Below, piece after piece: positions 46,525 to 58,852 of a stretch of DNA of 64,000 bases. The DNA is from Ochotona curzoniae (taxonomy: Eukaryota > Chordata > Mammalia > Lagomorpha > Ochotonidae): NCBI RefSeq assembly GCF_017591425.1, contig NW_024467083.1, forward strand, positions 16,545,001 through 16,609,000, given 5' to 3'. Both the position numbers and the translations under genes were made by a program. Each line of letters opens with the position of its first letter. Position 1 is the stretch's first letter. The notes under the pieces were generated by a model. That model was not told where the DNA came from. It saw only the letters and a list, made by a program, of their open reading frames with translations, and searched no databases.

Positions 46525-46838
46525 AATTATATATTTTTATCAGAAAGGTACATTGTACAGAAAGAAGGAGAAACACAGATCTTACATTCACTGGTTCACA
46601 CCCTGAATGGCCATAATATCCAGAGCTAAGTTGATCAGGAGCCAGGGGAAGGAGTTTCTTTTAGGTCTGCCATGTGGCTGCAGGGTTCAAGGACTTGGGC
46701 CATTATCCATGCTTTCCCAGGTCATAAACAGAGAACTTCACAGGAAGCAGAATAGCCAGGACATGAACTGGCACCCATATGAGGTCCTGGTGCTTGCAGG
46801 TAGAGGACTAGCCAGTTGAACCACCATATCAGCTCCTC
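46525..46838 (-). mobile_element. CSINE, older, full length
   Basis: Antisense copy: ATATATTTTTATCAGAAAGG tail, CACAGATCTTACATTCACTGG, GATCAGGAGCCAGGGGAAGG, ATGAACTGGCACCCATATGAG, head ACCACCATATCAGCTCC. Confidence 0.85.
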
Positions 46839-47018
46839 ACCTATTACTTCTATCATTTTAAATAACAAGAAAAAGGCAGGCTCCTGTGTCGGGGCCAGTT
46901 CCAAGGACTGTAGGTAGATGTGCCTTCTCTGATTTCCTCATTTTTTTAATAAATAGTATTTTTTTAAAAAAAGAACACTAATGTCAGTCAAAAATGCACA
47001 GTATTAAGAAAAAGTAGA

Positions 47019-47338
47019 TGAGGTCCAATGTGATGACCTAGTGACTAAAGACTTCACCTCGCATGCCACAGGATAACTTATGGGTGCCAGTTCATGTCCC
47101 AGCTGCTCTACTTCCCATGCAGCTCCCTGCTTGTGGCCTGGGAAAGCAATAAAGGATGACCCAAGGCCTTGGGACCCTGCATCGGTGTGGGATACCTGGA
47201 AGAGGTTCCTGGCTCTTGGCGTTGAATTAGTCTAGCCTTTGCAGCCACTTGGGGAGTGAATCAGCAGATGTAAATCTCCTTCTCTCTGTAAATCTGACTG
47301 CCCCATAAAAACAAATAAATCTTTTTTAAAAAAGGATA
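47019..47338 (+). mobile_element. CSINE, intermediate age, full length
   Basis: GGTCCAATGTGATGACCTAG head, CTTATGGGTGCCAGTTCATG B-box region, GGGGAGTGAATCAGCAGATG, and AAAAACAAATAAATC tail. Confidence 0.88.
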
Positions 47339-47894
47339 GATTTAAGCTTGATTGCTGAATCTACTATTGACAAGTTATATTGGAAAATTAATTTTCATGT
47401 CAAAAGGTTTCTGCTGCAAAAAGAAACATTTAAATTAGATTGTCTCTAATATCCCTTCCAGTTCTAAAATTCTATGATCCATATATACACTTTGTGAAAC
47501 CATAATTTATCTTTCATTTTCCTTTTCTTGCTCTAAGGAGAAACCATTAATTTTTTTTCTCATTTTAGGTGCCTGGAATGTTGAAAAGCCTCAGGGTTGA
47601 AGGAAATCATTGATTCAGATGAAGCATAGTCAGGCAGAGGCTCTGATTTCCTTTAAAATATCCTTGTCTGCAAATGCAGGTTGGCCTCCGGCCCTTCTAT
47701 ATCAGTCAGTAGTCTCCAAAGACAGTGAAAAGAGATGTACAAAGAACCCTTGACACGATGGCTCAATGTAACATATGTTTACTGTAAGACAGTGTGAAAA
47801 TGCACTCATACAACCATTCCGTCTTTTCACTTTTGGAGCAATGTTTAATAAGTTTCATGAGCTATCCAATCATTTACTATAAAATAGACTTTGA

Positions 47895-48228
47895 GGGCCC
47901 GGCGGCGTGGCCTAGCGGCTCAAATCCTCGCCTTGAATGTGCCTGGATCACATATGGGCGCCAGTTCTAATCCCAGCGGCCCTGCTTCCCATCCAGCTCC
48001 CTGCTTGTGGCCTGGGAAAGCAGTCAAGGACGGCCCAAAGCCTTGGGACCCTGCACTCACTTGGGAGACCCAGAAGAAGTTCCTGGTTCCTGGCTTCTGA
48101 TTGGCACAGTACCGGCTATTGCGTCTCACTTGGGGAGTGAATCATCGGACGGAAGATCTTCCTCTCTGTCTCTCCTCCTCTCTGTATATCTGACTTTGTA
48201 ATAAAAATGAATAAATCTTTAAAATAAA
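47895..48228 (+). mobile_element. CSINE, youngest copy, full length with 16-base target duplication
   Basis: GGGCCCGGCGGCGTGGCCTA head with A-box match TGGCCTAGCGG (47908-47918) and B-box-like AGTTCTAATCC (47963-47973), ending TGACTTTGTAATAAAAATG. ATAAAATAGACTTTGA flanks it exactly at 47879-47894 and 48229-48244. Its near-consensus sequence makes it a recent insertion. The open frames at 47891-48201 are SINE translations. Confidence 0.97.
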
Positions 48229-48244
48229 ATAAAATAGACTTTGA

Positions 48245-50844
48245 ATTACCTTAGTAGATATTCTGAGCATGTATAACATAAGCTAGGTTCAGCTATGGTA
48301 TTGGGTAGGTTGGGCATGTTGAGTGCGGTTTTTACTATAATATTCTGAACTGATGAGTTTATTAGGATATGTTTTATTGAGCAGTATTTGTGGGGATGAG
48401 GTTCCTGTGAGAATTGGCTCACATGATCATGAAGGTGAAGTCTCTTACGTATCCCATCTGCAACCTGGAACATCAGCAAAGCCACTGACGTGATTCAGCC
48501 CAAGTCTGATAGCCTGAGAAGCAGGACAATGATGGTGTCATTCTCAGTCCAAGATTGAGGGACCGAAGTTCAGAGAGGCCTGCTGGACTAAGCCCTGAAA
48601 TCAGAAATCTCAAGAACTGGAAGCTCTGATGCCCAAAGGTAAAGACAGAAGATAGCTCTGATACCGGAGACTCCTTTCTCTGCCTTTCTGCTCTCTTTGC
48701 TGAGGGGAGAGCTGCTTCTTCACCCAGCCCACTGCTCCAGTCTCCCCCCAGGTGAAGCCCTCACCGACACATGTTATTTTAGCCAATGGGCATCACTTAG
48801 CCCAGCCCCGCTGACACATAAACTTAACCACCACATTTTCTTCCCACTGTCGTCACATGGGCACTCCTCACCTCTGTCTCCTATGACCCTGGCAGCCTTC
48901 TCTCCTCCTGAGCAGGGCAGGGGCTCTGCAATCAAGCACATCCTCACCTTCTCACAGCAATAAGATGCAAGAGATGAACTCTCCAGTCACACATTCTGGC
49001 CCTGCACTTCCTCCTTTCCCTGGGAAATCTGTGGGAATATTAGAATGTCACAAGGTCTATGGGGCACAAGCAGTGCCTTTAATAAAGACTTTTTCCTTTG
49101 CTATTAACGGAGTCCTATTCGTCATGTTTAAGGTATCTTGTAACATAAGCTAGAGTTTTTCAAGTTATTCATGGTCATCTGATATTTCCATGTAAGCAAA
49201 CATTACACTTTTACATACCATATAGCAATTAACTTTGCCCATTCTTGACTACATTTTTGTAGATAACTGTGAGCACCCTAAATTCAACGCAAGTGTACAC
49301 AACTGGATAAATAAAAGAAAGGCACAACTTGCAACGCATGTCTCTTGGCTCTTTTAACTTAGGCATTGACTTGAAACAAAAGTTGATTTCAGGTATGTCA
49401 AAAACTGAGCTGTGAGAGGTGGCTTGTATGGGGTGCAGGAGTCAGTCTTCAGAGAGCTAACGGACACCTCTTTATTCAGACCTGCTATTGCCTTTGTCCA
49501 AATCGATTGGCTTCTCAGCTAGCCAAAAGCTTTCAAATTAATTTAGCGTTCCAAAATTCAGAGCAAATGGATGGATCGATCCTTTGACCATTTCAATCAC
49601 AACCTTGCCCTTGGTGTGTAAAAGTGACAATAAGCTAATTTGAGAAGCCAGTCACAAGGAGTTAGAGTCCAAGCACATAAGTGTACTTTAAGGTATGAGT
49701 AGCTAACTTGCTACATTTTCTGTATCTGGACAGCTTCCCCCACTTCTACCTGGACACTTTAATTCATTCTCCAGGTCTCAGTTTAGATGACATTACCTTC
49801 TGGAAGCCATCCCTCATAGTTCCTGATATCAAAAAGAATATTTTCACTTTAAGCCCTTGATAAACTATATTTTTCTTTATCACTTGATGGCTAAAATGTT
49901 AGTTACGATGCTGTTCACATCAAGATTACTTTCATTAAAAGATCTCTTTAAACAAAGGGTGTAACGAGGAATTTAAGCCACTGGACAGGGTGAGGAGGAA
50001 AGATTTGCAGATAAAGCAGTTATCAAATACATCCTTTAAATTTTTGGCCTAAAAACAAGTTTTAGCTTAGATATAATTTTCTTCACTTCCTTAATCTATG
50101 TAATTTCTTCTACAAGGATACTAGATTCAAATGCAAAGTGTTTATATAGTTCTGCATATGTGTGCCCCAAATAAACAGCACCTTAAACCAAGACAGTCAG
50201 TCTTGCCTGTTATCTAAAAGGACTCGGCTGAAAGCAGCAAGTCATTTCCAATCAAAAATGATTCTCCGCAATGTGTGCAAGGTGATGGCTGACAGCTAAC
50301 ATCCAAGTTTCTTAATTGCCCCCTCAAAGAAGGAAAGGCCAGCAACCATTACTGATAAACACCAAACTATCAGATTTGTTTATAAAATTTCTGAAAACAA
50401 TCAACTCCCAGCTGCTTATTCTCTGGCTGGATGGCTTAACCCATCTCTCCCACCACAACTGTTAGTAATAGCAGGAGAGCCAACCCTGCAGAGAGACGAG
50501 TGCCTTGCTGAAGAGACAAACCCAAGAGTCCTTCTGGGAATGCTTATTATGTCTTTTTCACATCACAAATTATCCTCTTGGTTTCCTCTATCTAGCATTT
50601 CAACAGCTGATAACTTCAACAGTAGGAACAATTCACCCATCTTCTCGGAGCTTCGATCTTTTTTAGCAGCTTCTACATCATATAGCACTGTAGAAAAACT
50701 ATCATGAAGACTAGTGCACCCTGTCAACAGGCTTATCCTGAGAAGATCCTGTTTGGTGGAGGAGGTACGACCAATCCAATATCCAGTATTATGGCATAGT
50801 AGTGGCAAATTAACAAAATTGAAATAGCACAGTAAAGGAGCAAG
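48245..50844. other. Repeat-poor intergenic sequence
   Basis: Only an L2 fragment at 49735-49925 was recognised. 48690-48960 is pyrimidine-rich with a CCTTTAATAAAGAC motif downstream at 49076; it could be an old LTR but has no clear ends. 49930-50830 is free of recognisable repeats. Confidence 0.4.
49735..49925 (+). mobile_element. L2 fragment
   Basis: CCAGGTCTCAGTTTAGATGAC, CTTCTGGAAGCCATCCCTCA and CTTTATCACTTGATGGC match the conserved 3' region of L2 in order. Confidence 0.65.
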
Positions 50845-50950
50845 AAAAGCTTAGGCCTAGGACACTCATGTCCTGCACCAAAATACCTGTGTTCAATCCC
50901 TGACTACAGCTCTTGACTCCATGTTCTTGTAAATGTACACCATGAAAAAT
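50845..50950 (+). mobile_element. CSINE fragment, old subtype
   Basis: ACCTGTGTTCAATCCCTGAC and TACAGCTCTTGACTCCATG resemble the body of the old subtype (GGGTTCGATTCC..., CTCCTGACTCC...). It runs into the tandem duplication at 50966. Confidence 0.45.
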
Positions 50951-50965
50951 GGTGTCCTGCTTTTG

Positions 50966-51135
50966 GCCCCAGAAGGCCCTGCTGTGGAGCCAGTTGATGG
51001 GAACACTCTGGCTGTGCAATCAACACCAATTAAAGGGAAGCCCACCACTCAGGCCCCAGAGGACCCTGCTATGGAGCCAGTTGATGAGAGCACTCTGTGC
51101 AATCAACACCAATTAAATGGATGCCCACCACTCAG
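50966..51135 (+). repeat. Two-copy tandem duplication (87 + 83 bp)
   Basis: Unit 1 (50966-51052) and unit 2 (51053-51135) both begin GCCCCAGA and end CCCACCACTCAG. They share GGAGCCAGTTGATG and CAATCAACACCAATTAAA. Unit 2 lacks four bases (GGCT) of unit 1. The 97-codon open frame across both (50933-51226) is not a recognisable gene. Confidence 0.9.
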
Positions 51136-51189
51136 GGTCAAGGGACAACAGGAGAATAAGCAAAAAAGACATGACAGACATCAAAATAT

Positions 51190-51512
51190 GCTTTGTTGTG
51201 GAGGATCCATGAATATGATATGCTGAGTAAAAGAAAACCAGGTGCAAACATCCACAAACATTTTATTTTACGAACTGTCCAAGCAAATTCATAGGAACAG
51301 AAAGATAAGCAGTTTCCAGGGACTTGGGAGAATGTAGGAATAGGGGATAGTTGTTAATGGGATTGAGTTTCCATTAGGGGGAATGAGAATATTACAAAAT
51401 TTAACTCTAGTGATGACTATGAAACTCTGAGTATTCCAAAAATATTAAATTGTATGTTTTATGTGGGCAAATTATATGACATGTTAATTATATATCAACA
51501 AAACTCTCTAAA
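51190..51512 (+). mobile_element. L1M-type 3' end
   Basis: TTATTTTACGAACTGTCCAA, AGGAACAGAAAGATAAGCAG, CCAGGGACTTGGGAG, CTAGTGATGACTATGAAACTC and ATTATATATCAACAAAACTC give the full order of an old L1M 3' UTR. Confidence 0.75.
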
Positions 51513-53502
51513 ATATTCGGAGGTAAGAGTTTTTAAAAAGAAATATTTTCTAATCTCAGTTGCTTTTATACTATTTAATTATAATCCTAAAAGCCAACTG
51601 CTGACAAAAACAATTGCAACTTAGTTTGTCTATCTTCAGAATTAATAAATGTCTCTAGATCAGCCCACTGTCCTTGAACATCCCACAACACAGCTTCTAG
51701 TCCAGAACACTAGTTTATTCACTGTCTCAATTAACGAATCCAAGAAACCACACAGCTGCAATTCTCTACATTCTGAATGTGATGGGAGATTTTCGTACAA
51801 GGTGCCAACACAAGCTTTCTCTACACAGGCACACAAAGGTCATGCCCAGTTGTTACTCTGTGTATTATGGAATCAAGTGGCAAGCACAAGTGATTGGAAG
51901 AGTTCCGTGTATGGGCTCAGAACGAGAGTGCTCAGTCAGCAAGCATCTGTTACCAGGTCAATGTCAGCATCTTTGAAAATGGGAAGAAGAGCTTCTGATC
52001 TGGACAAAAATCATCAAGGAAATAAGAGAAAGCAAACTCAGGAAGTTTTCTCAGTTTTCCTTGTAGGCCTACAATTGGGCTTAGCCAGGGTACCAGTTTC
52101 CTCAATTGTAAAATAAATAAAAATAATAATCATCTAGTCAGAAAGATGAAATGAAATACAGCAAGCTTAGGAAGGCAGAACAAGATACTCTGGTGAGTAT
52201 TTCCCCCACGGGGACATCAATCTGAACAGCTATTCTCAACACCCAATCTTCACAAGAATTAAGGAAGCCAGGTGAGAAAGAGCTAAAGAGTTAGCCATCT
52301 CACCCCTCCCCAAGTTCCAAATGACACTAATATTTTAACACCTGCTTGGAGAAGGGAGAAGGAATTTAGCCTAGATCTTAGACTTGAAAGTGACTACCAG
52401 GTCCACCATAACAAAAACCACATACAAATAGCCTCCCCAGAACCTACCTCCAGTTCAGTACCCGCAAACTAATCTGCTGCATTCCTAATTATCCAGGTGG
52501 CTAAAGGGCCACTTCCACCATTCCTCCTTTAACCTTCAGAAAGCAGCACAGCAAGACCAGCCACTTGGAAGTAGGGCAGGATCAGGATCTTAGAACATTG
52601 CCCTAGAGCTCAGTAAGACCTGAGGCTGTGAGACGCAGTACCCAGTAAAGCTCAACAACTTCTCCCTGCTGGGCTCATGTTCACAGGCAGAGCCTCCAGA
52701 GTTGGCCCGGCATCAAGCAGAGACTGGTACCTTCAGTAACAAGCATGTTTGGTCATGTATTACTGTCAGCCTCACACAGGCCTACTGTGCATCCCTAAAA
52801 CATGGTGGATCTGAGATGTGATCGAGTTAATGCTACCTGGGGGAACAAGGGCCAGCTTGCACCATCCTTCCTGCAACCTTGGGAAGACAGCAAGAGTCCC
52901 AAAGGACTGTATTTTGGGAATCTTTTTCAGGCTGATAAAATCCAATTCTGGGAAGATTCTGAGGATCTCTATCCCCAGACACGTTCTTGTGGAAGGAATC
53001 GCTGGAACTGCCCCACTGGGAAGTTGCATCCTATACTTTTAGTTGATCAGGTTTATATCCCAAGCAACATGACGTGTCACTGGTTGCAGCAGCTTCAGGC
53101 TGAAAGTCCAGCTCTTTGGCAGACAGTCCTTAGTAATGTGAGTTTTAGAATTGCATAAAACACTAGTGTTGGTGAACTTTGGATTCCAGCTATGACCTAC
53201 CATTACAGCATTACAGGACTAGGCATATGAACTTAGCCCAGGAAAAGGCTTGCTTACAGAAAAGCACTTCCCTTTGTGGACATGCCCTCAGTGGATTTTG
53301 ACACATCTGTGAGTTTGAAATAAATCAGGGTATGGGGCATTCTCTAGAATGGAAACAGTGACAGCACACCAACAGCAAACTGATGGCAAACTTCAGCTTC
53401 AGCACCATCTAGTGCTAAAACAGAAGTGCTGACAGGCTTAGAGAAAGAAAGCTACAAATAATGTCAGATTACAAATACTACAAAAAAAAAATGAACCCTA
53501 CA

Positions 53503-53787
53503 TGTCTGGCACAGTAGCCTAGTAGCTAAAATCCTCACCTTGCATGTGGCAGGATCCCATATGGGCACCAATTCATATCCTGGCTGCTCTACTTCCCATG
53601 TGGCTCCCTGCTTGTGGCCTGAGAAAGTAGCAGATAACCTGTACCTGCTTGGGAGATCAGTAAGAAACTCTGGGCTCCTGGCTTTGGATTGGCTCAGCTC
53701 TGTCCATTGCAGCCACTAGGGGGTAATCAGCAGACAGAAAATCTTTCTCTTTATATCTCCTTCTCTCTGTATATCTGATTTTCCAAT
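53503..53787 (+). mobile_element. CSINE, host of a nested insertion
   Basis: TGGCACAGTAGCCTAGTAGC head, GATCCCATATGGGCACCAAT, and TCTGTATATCTGATTTTCC. Its A-rich tail (53788-53812) received the next CSINE. Confidence 0.88.
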
Positions 53788-53812
53788 AAAAATAAATAAA
53801 GCTTTTTAAAAA

Positions 53813-54135
53813 GATTTATTTATTTTTTTATTGCAAAGTCAGATATACAGAGAGGAGGAGAGATAGAGAGGAAGATCTTTTATCTGATAATTCACTCCCC
53901 AAGTGACTGCAACAGCTGGTGCTGTGCCGATCTGAAGCTAGGAGCCAGGAACTTCCTCCGGGTCTCCCATGCGGGTGCAGGGTCCAAGGCTTTGGCCTGT
54001 CCTTGACAGCTTTCCCAGGCCACAAGCAGGGAGCTGGATGGGAAGCAGAACTGCCAGGATTAGAACTGGTGCCCATATGGGATTCCGGCATGTTCAAGGT
54101 GAGGACTTTAGCTGCTAGGCCATTGTGCTGGGCCC
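53813..54135 (-). mobile_element. CSINE nested in the tail of the preceding CSINE
   Basis: Antisense full-length copy (GATTTATTTATTTTTTTATTG ... CTAGGCCATTGTGCTGGGCCC). The 25 bases at 53788-53812, part of the host's tail, are repeated exactly at 54136-54160, so it integrated into that tail. The opposed pair forms a large inverted repeat. Confidence 0.93.
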
Positions 54136-54489
54136 AAAAATAAATAAAGCTTTTTAAAAATGATCCTTTAATGCTCAGAGGACATTGAGTTCCATCAAAT
54201 GTCAAAAGTTTTTGAAGAACCATGACTCACTGAACAAGCAAAATAAATCACCAGAAACCAAGGACATAGCACATGGTATTTGAAAATTCTCAGCTGAAGA
54301 ATTCAAAAGAGCTGGATTAAGGAGAATAGAATTTGGGGAGAACATGAGAAATAACTGATAGTATAATAGAAAGACTTAACAGACACATATAAGAGATTTT
54401 TAAACACTGCACAGGAATCCTTCAGCTGAAAAGTACATGAAGAAAACATAAAACTAGAAATCATCTGTCAATCTAATTGGAGATAGTCT

Positions 54490-55140
54490 GAGGGTAGTAT
54501 GACATTTCTCTATTGTGCATTTAAGGATATTTATATTTTACTTCTGGAAGTTTGATATAATGTGTTGTGGTGAAGATGTTTTCTGGCCATGTCTCTTAGG
54601 AGTTCTGTGTGTGCCTCTTGTACTTAGATGTCCATATTTTTCTCTTAGTTAGGGAACTTTTGTGCTATTATTTCGATGAATAAGTCTTCTAATTCATCGT
54701 GTCCTTCTACACCTTCAGGAACTTCCAAAGACATGAACGCTTTGTCTTTGGATAGTTAATTTCCATAAATCTTTAATACTATTTTCAAGCTTTCTAATTT
54801 TACTTTCTCCCCATTCTCCCACTTTTCTTCTTCCTCCTTCTTCTTCATCTTTTGTCTAAAGTGCTTCAAAAGATTTGTCTTGTAGCTCAGATATTCTTCT
54901 ACATTGCTAAGGCTTTCTATTGTATCTTTTATTTGACATATTGATTTCTTATATTTCAGTTTGATTTCTTGCCAATTTGTAATACATTTCTCATTTCTGA
55001 GTAAGTTTATGATCATTCTTTTGAATTTTTTTTAGCGCATTTTATCAATCCCCATGTCTTCATATTCTAATCTTGAAGTGTTGCTGTATTCCTTTTGGAG
55101 AATCATGTTGTCTTTCTTGTTAATATTTCTCGTGTTTCTA
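54490..55140 (-). pseudogene. L1 ORF1 relic (N-terminal and coiled-coil part)
   Basis: T-rich on the plus strand, as expected for antisense L1 ORF1. The 86-codon frame 55016-54756 is Lys/Glu-rich with heptad-like leucines (IESLSNVEEYLSYKTNLL), fitting the ORF1p coiled coil. Further left, TCTTAGGAGTTCTGTGTGTGC and GCTATTATTTCGATGAATAAG match a familiar antisense segment of the L1 RNA-recognition-motif region, shared with 29240-29330. Confidence 0.65.
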
Positions 55141-56250
55141 TGTTTATTTTGGGGCATCTGTGGAGCCACTTGTTGATTTTCTGTTTGAGGGCTTTAACCC
55201 TTGACACGTGCCTTTATGGTTTAGTGGAGTATCTGTTCCTTCACTGAATATCCAGATAAATGGGCTAGGTGGGGCCAGGAAGCTCCAGCTAATGCCTGAA
55301 AATTGGGGCAATATTCCAACAATACACTCAAGTTGGGCATGGTAGATTTCCCTGTAATTAATTGTGGAGATGGTTAAGATTGTCCCAGCTGACCTGCTCA
55401 CAGCCTCCACCCCTCTCTGCCAGGGTGAATCAACAGGCCTGGGTAAGCCCACAATGGCTACATGCTCCACCAACTCAAGCACATGAACTACATGAAGTAT
55501 GTGTGTGCCCCTCAGCGTGAGCATGAAGAACTCTGAGATGACCTACATGAGTACTCAGTTGTCTCTGAACCTCTGAAACCAGTGACTCTTCAAAGATCCA
55601 CCAACACCCAATGCCCTATTACACAGTCACAGGATAAAATGGAGCCATGCTCATCCCTGTAAGTGTGCTTATCCATGGAGAAAACTTTTGCACTCCTGGA
55701 ACCACTCCCTGCTTCAGAGGTTGGTGGGTGCTCCACCTTAGCAAGTTGAGTCTTGGAGTCTTGCTAGAGTAAGGAGCATTTCTCAAGCCAAGTGGATGCC
55801 CTAACCCTGACCAACCTTCCAAGCCAGAATCAAAATCAGCAAGGACTGTGGATTCATCTCTCTAACAAAACCTCTCCAGCCATGACTGGGCTGTAGCAGC
55901 CTCTGCCCACCATAGTGAAATGCTGCTAGCTCCCTCTTTGTTTCCTCCCTCTGGTTCCTAAATGGGGAAGGCTCTGACTTTACAGGGTTAGATAGATATC
56001 CTGCCCCCTGCTAGTACTTCAGGTTAGACTCAGTCAGTGGGGTCATGAGGATCTCCACAAAGAATTATCACCATTGGCACGAACCATCCTGCACAAGTTC
56101 CTCTAACTTCACTGCAAGAAGCTAGCACCACTCCAGCCACTGGCCATGGTATTTTCCAGGGGTAACCCTCTCACTACTGCATAACTGTACTGTCCCTACT
56201 ACTTTACAGTACATATTTGTCTGTAGAATTTCCACTACAAACTTGTCTTC
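55141..56250 (-). mobile_element. L1 5' UTR (antisense)
   Basis: Base composition changes sharply from T-rich ORF1 antisense to balanced sequence, as between L1 ORF1 and 5' UTR. It holds a 126-codon open frame (55524-55144) in ORF1 orientation with no domain I recognise. Lagomorph 5' UTR identity is inferred from position. Confidence 0.45.
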
Positions 56251-57197
56251 AACTGTCCTTAGAAAAGGCAGCCCTTCCCTTTTAATTATGTTACATTCCT
56301 GTTATCAAAATCATCATGTCTTTTCCCTATTCAGCAATCTTGGATCTCCCCAGTTATGATTAAATGACTTGGAAAAGATAAGATTAAATTTAATACTGCT
56401 TACAAGTAAATGACTTCATCACTAAGCAAAAACCTAGACTGAAAATGAAAGGAGAAATAAGGTATCCCATATAAATGGAACTCAACAAAGCAGGAATAGC
56501 CATACTTAGATTAGACAAAATAGATTTCAAAACAAAAATAGTAAAATAGACAAACATGGCTGTTGTAAAATGATAAAGAGTTCAATTTGGTAAGAGGAGA
56601 TAAGTTGTAAATATTTATGTACTCAAAATCAGAACATGCAAATACATAAAGAAAATATTTACAGACCAAATGGAGAGACAAATTAAAATACAATAACAAT
56701 ACAGGACTTGACATCTTATTTCAGAAAAAAACAAGTCATTTACACAGAGAGCCAACAAAGAGACAACAGCGTCAGCTTGCACCATAGATCAAGTGAAACT
56801 TACAGACACCTACAGAACATGTCATACAGCAGTTAAATACAAACTCTTCTCTACAGCATATGGGACGTTCTCCAGGATAGCTCATAGGAGAAAGTAACTC
56901 TCCAAGAGTTCTAAAATATACAAATCATGTCAAGTATCTTTTGTGCCCATAACGCAATATAACTAAGAATCAGTAATAAAAGAAACTATCTGGAAAAGTA
57001 ATATATGGAAAATAAACAATTTACTTCTGAACAAATAAGAAATTAAGCAAGAAGTTTAAAAATTTTTTTTTAATTTCTAGAAGTGAATATAAATGGAAAA
57101 ATGCTTGGATATCAGAAATTATGGAACACAGAAAAAGCAATACTAAGAAGGATGTTTATAACAATCGATGCCTACATTACAAAAACAGCAATGTACT

Positions 57198-57590
57198 AAC
57201 ATTGTGGCATAGTATGTTAAGCCATAACTTACGATGCCAACATCATATATAAGAATGCTGGCTCAAGTCCCAGCTCCACTGCTTCTGATCCAGTTTCTGT
57301 GTATGCACCTGAGAAAGGGGCACATGATACCCCAAGTATTTGGGCCCCTAACACCCATTTGAGAGACCCAGATAGAGTTCCTGGCACCTGGTCTCAGTCT
57401 GGTCCAGTTCTAGATATTACAGTTATTTGGGAAAGTGGGCCAGCAGGTACATAGACACATCACTCCCCCTCTAGCTCTCTCCTGCTCCTGTCCTCCTATT
57501 CTCCCTCTCTCTGTTTCTGTCTCTCCTCTCTGCTTCAAAAAGTGTGTGCTACTCTACCTTTCAAATAAATAAATCCTTTTTAAAATGTAG
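57198..57590 (+). mobile_element. CSINE, old, inside L1 ORF2
   Basis: ACATTGTGGCATAGTATGTTA head, CTGCTTCTGATCCAGTTTCTG, GAGTTCCTGGCACCTGGTC, a long CT-rich part, and TTTCAAATAAATAAATCC tail. Confidence 0.8.
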
Positions 57591-58135
57591 TAAGGCCTCA
57601 AGTAATATTTATTGCTATATCTAACAGGTTTAGTAAAATAAGAACAAATCAAACACAAAACTAGTAGAAAGAAAGAAGCTGAAAGAACAGAAACAAAACA
57701 AAATCTGAATGAAATAAAGAGCTAGATCTTCAAAAAGATAAACAAAATGGACAAACCCTTGGATTTACTAAGAAAAAGAGAACATTGAAATAGACCTAGT
57801 GATAAAAGGTGAGAGATTGCAAGAGATACGACAGAATAACATAAGATCATTAGATAACACTAGGAACAATTATATATCAGCAAATTTGTTAATTTAGAAT
57901 AAATGGATAAATTCCAGCACATCCAAACGTTATTAAAATCGAATCATGAAACAGAATTCCTAAGCAGACCATGAACAAGTAACAAGATTGGATCACGGAT
58001 GAGGAAGTCAGTCATGAAAGGACACACTAGGACCAGACGGCCTCACTGTTAAGCTCTGCTAAATGTTTAAGGAAGAAGCGAAGAACTAATATCAATTCTC
58101 CCATCTCAAAAAAGGAGGAAATTCTTCCTTACTCT

Positions 58136-58461
58136 CCTTTTTTAAAAAGATTTATTTTTATTAGGTCAGATATACAGAGAGGAAGGGAGACAAAGAATAT
58201 CTTCTGTCCACTGAATCACTTCCCAAGTGGCTACAATGGCCAGAGATGAGCTGATCCGAAGCCAGGAGCCAGGAACTTCTTCTGGGTCTCCCACACATGT
58301 GTAGGGTCACAAGGCTTTTTGGGCTGAACTCTACTGCTATCCCAGGCCACAAGCAGGGAGCTGGATGGGAAGTGGAACAGCCAGGACACAAATGAGTGCC
58401 CATATCGGATTCCAGGCGTGCAAGGTGAAGACTTCAGTCACAAGGCTACTGTGCTGGGCCC
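58136..58461 (-). mobile_element. CSINE inside L1 ORF2, with target duplication
   Basis: Antisense: AAGATTTATTTTTATTAGGTC tail to GCTACTGTGCTGGGCCC head. TTCCTTACTCT repeats at 58125-58135 and 58462-58472, and the L1 sequence continues across the gap. Confidence 0.92.
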
Positions 58462-58737
58462 TTCCTTACTCTTTCAATAAGGCCAATATTACCCTTATAT
58501 GAAAACTATATAATGACACAGTAAAAGTGAATGCTGCAGGCTAACATCCTTGATTAACATAGATGTAAAAAAATCTCAAACTATTAGCAAACTGAATCCA
58601 CAAGCATGTTAAAAAGATTATTAACCATGACCAAGTGGGATTCATCACAGAAATTTAAGCAGAGCTTAACAGGTAAGAAAACATAATATACCACATCAAA
58701 GAATGAGGCACAAAAATCATAGCATCACTGCAACAGA

Positions 58738-58740
<3 letters not shown>

Positions 58741-58776
<36 letters not shown>

Positions 58777-58852
58777 ATATATATATATAAAATCTATTGT
58801 ATATATATACATATATATATTTAAGAATATATATATATATATATATTTAAGA
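58741..58852. repeat. (AT)n microsatellite
   Basis: Three long TA blocks (58741-58772, 58778-58790, 58799-58848 region) separated by CACATA, AATCTATTG and TTAAGAA. Confidence 0.95.

Larger units (their letters stand above)
52190..54480 (+). mobile_element. Probable L1M 5' UTR and ORF1 start, carrying SINE insertions
   Basis: The non-A-rich part (52190-53500) resembles L1M 5' UTR. After the two CSINEs, TATTTGAAAATTCTCAGCTG and GAATTCAAAAGAGCTGGATT (about 54280-54320) match the segment leading into ORF1 of old L1s. Assignment of the 52-53 kb part is weak. The 118-codon frame at 52802-53158 lies inside it and has no known domain. Confidence 0.4.

Noticed and set aside
47908..47973. A tRNA gene based on matches to A and B boxes
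   Set aside because: The boxes belong to the tRNA-derived head of a CSINE. No cloverleaf or anticodon arm could be drawn, and the full SINE body and tail follow.
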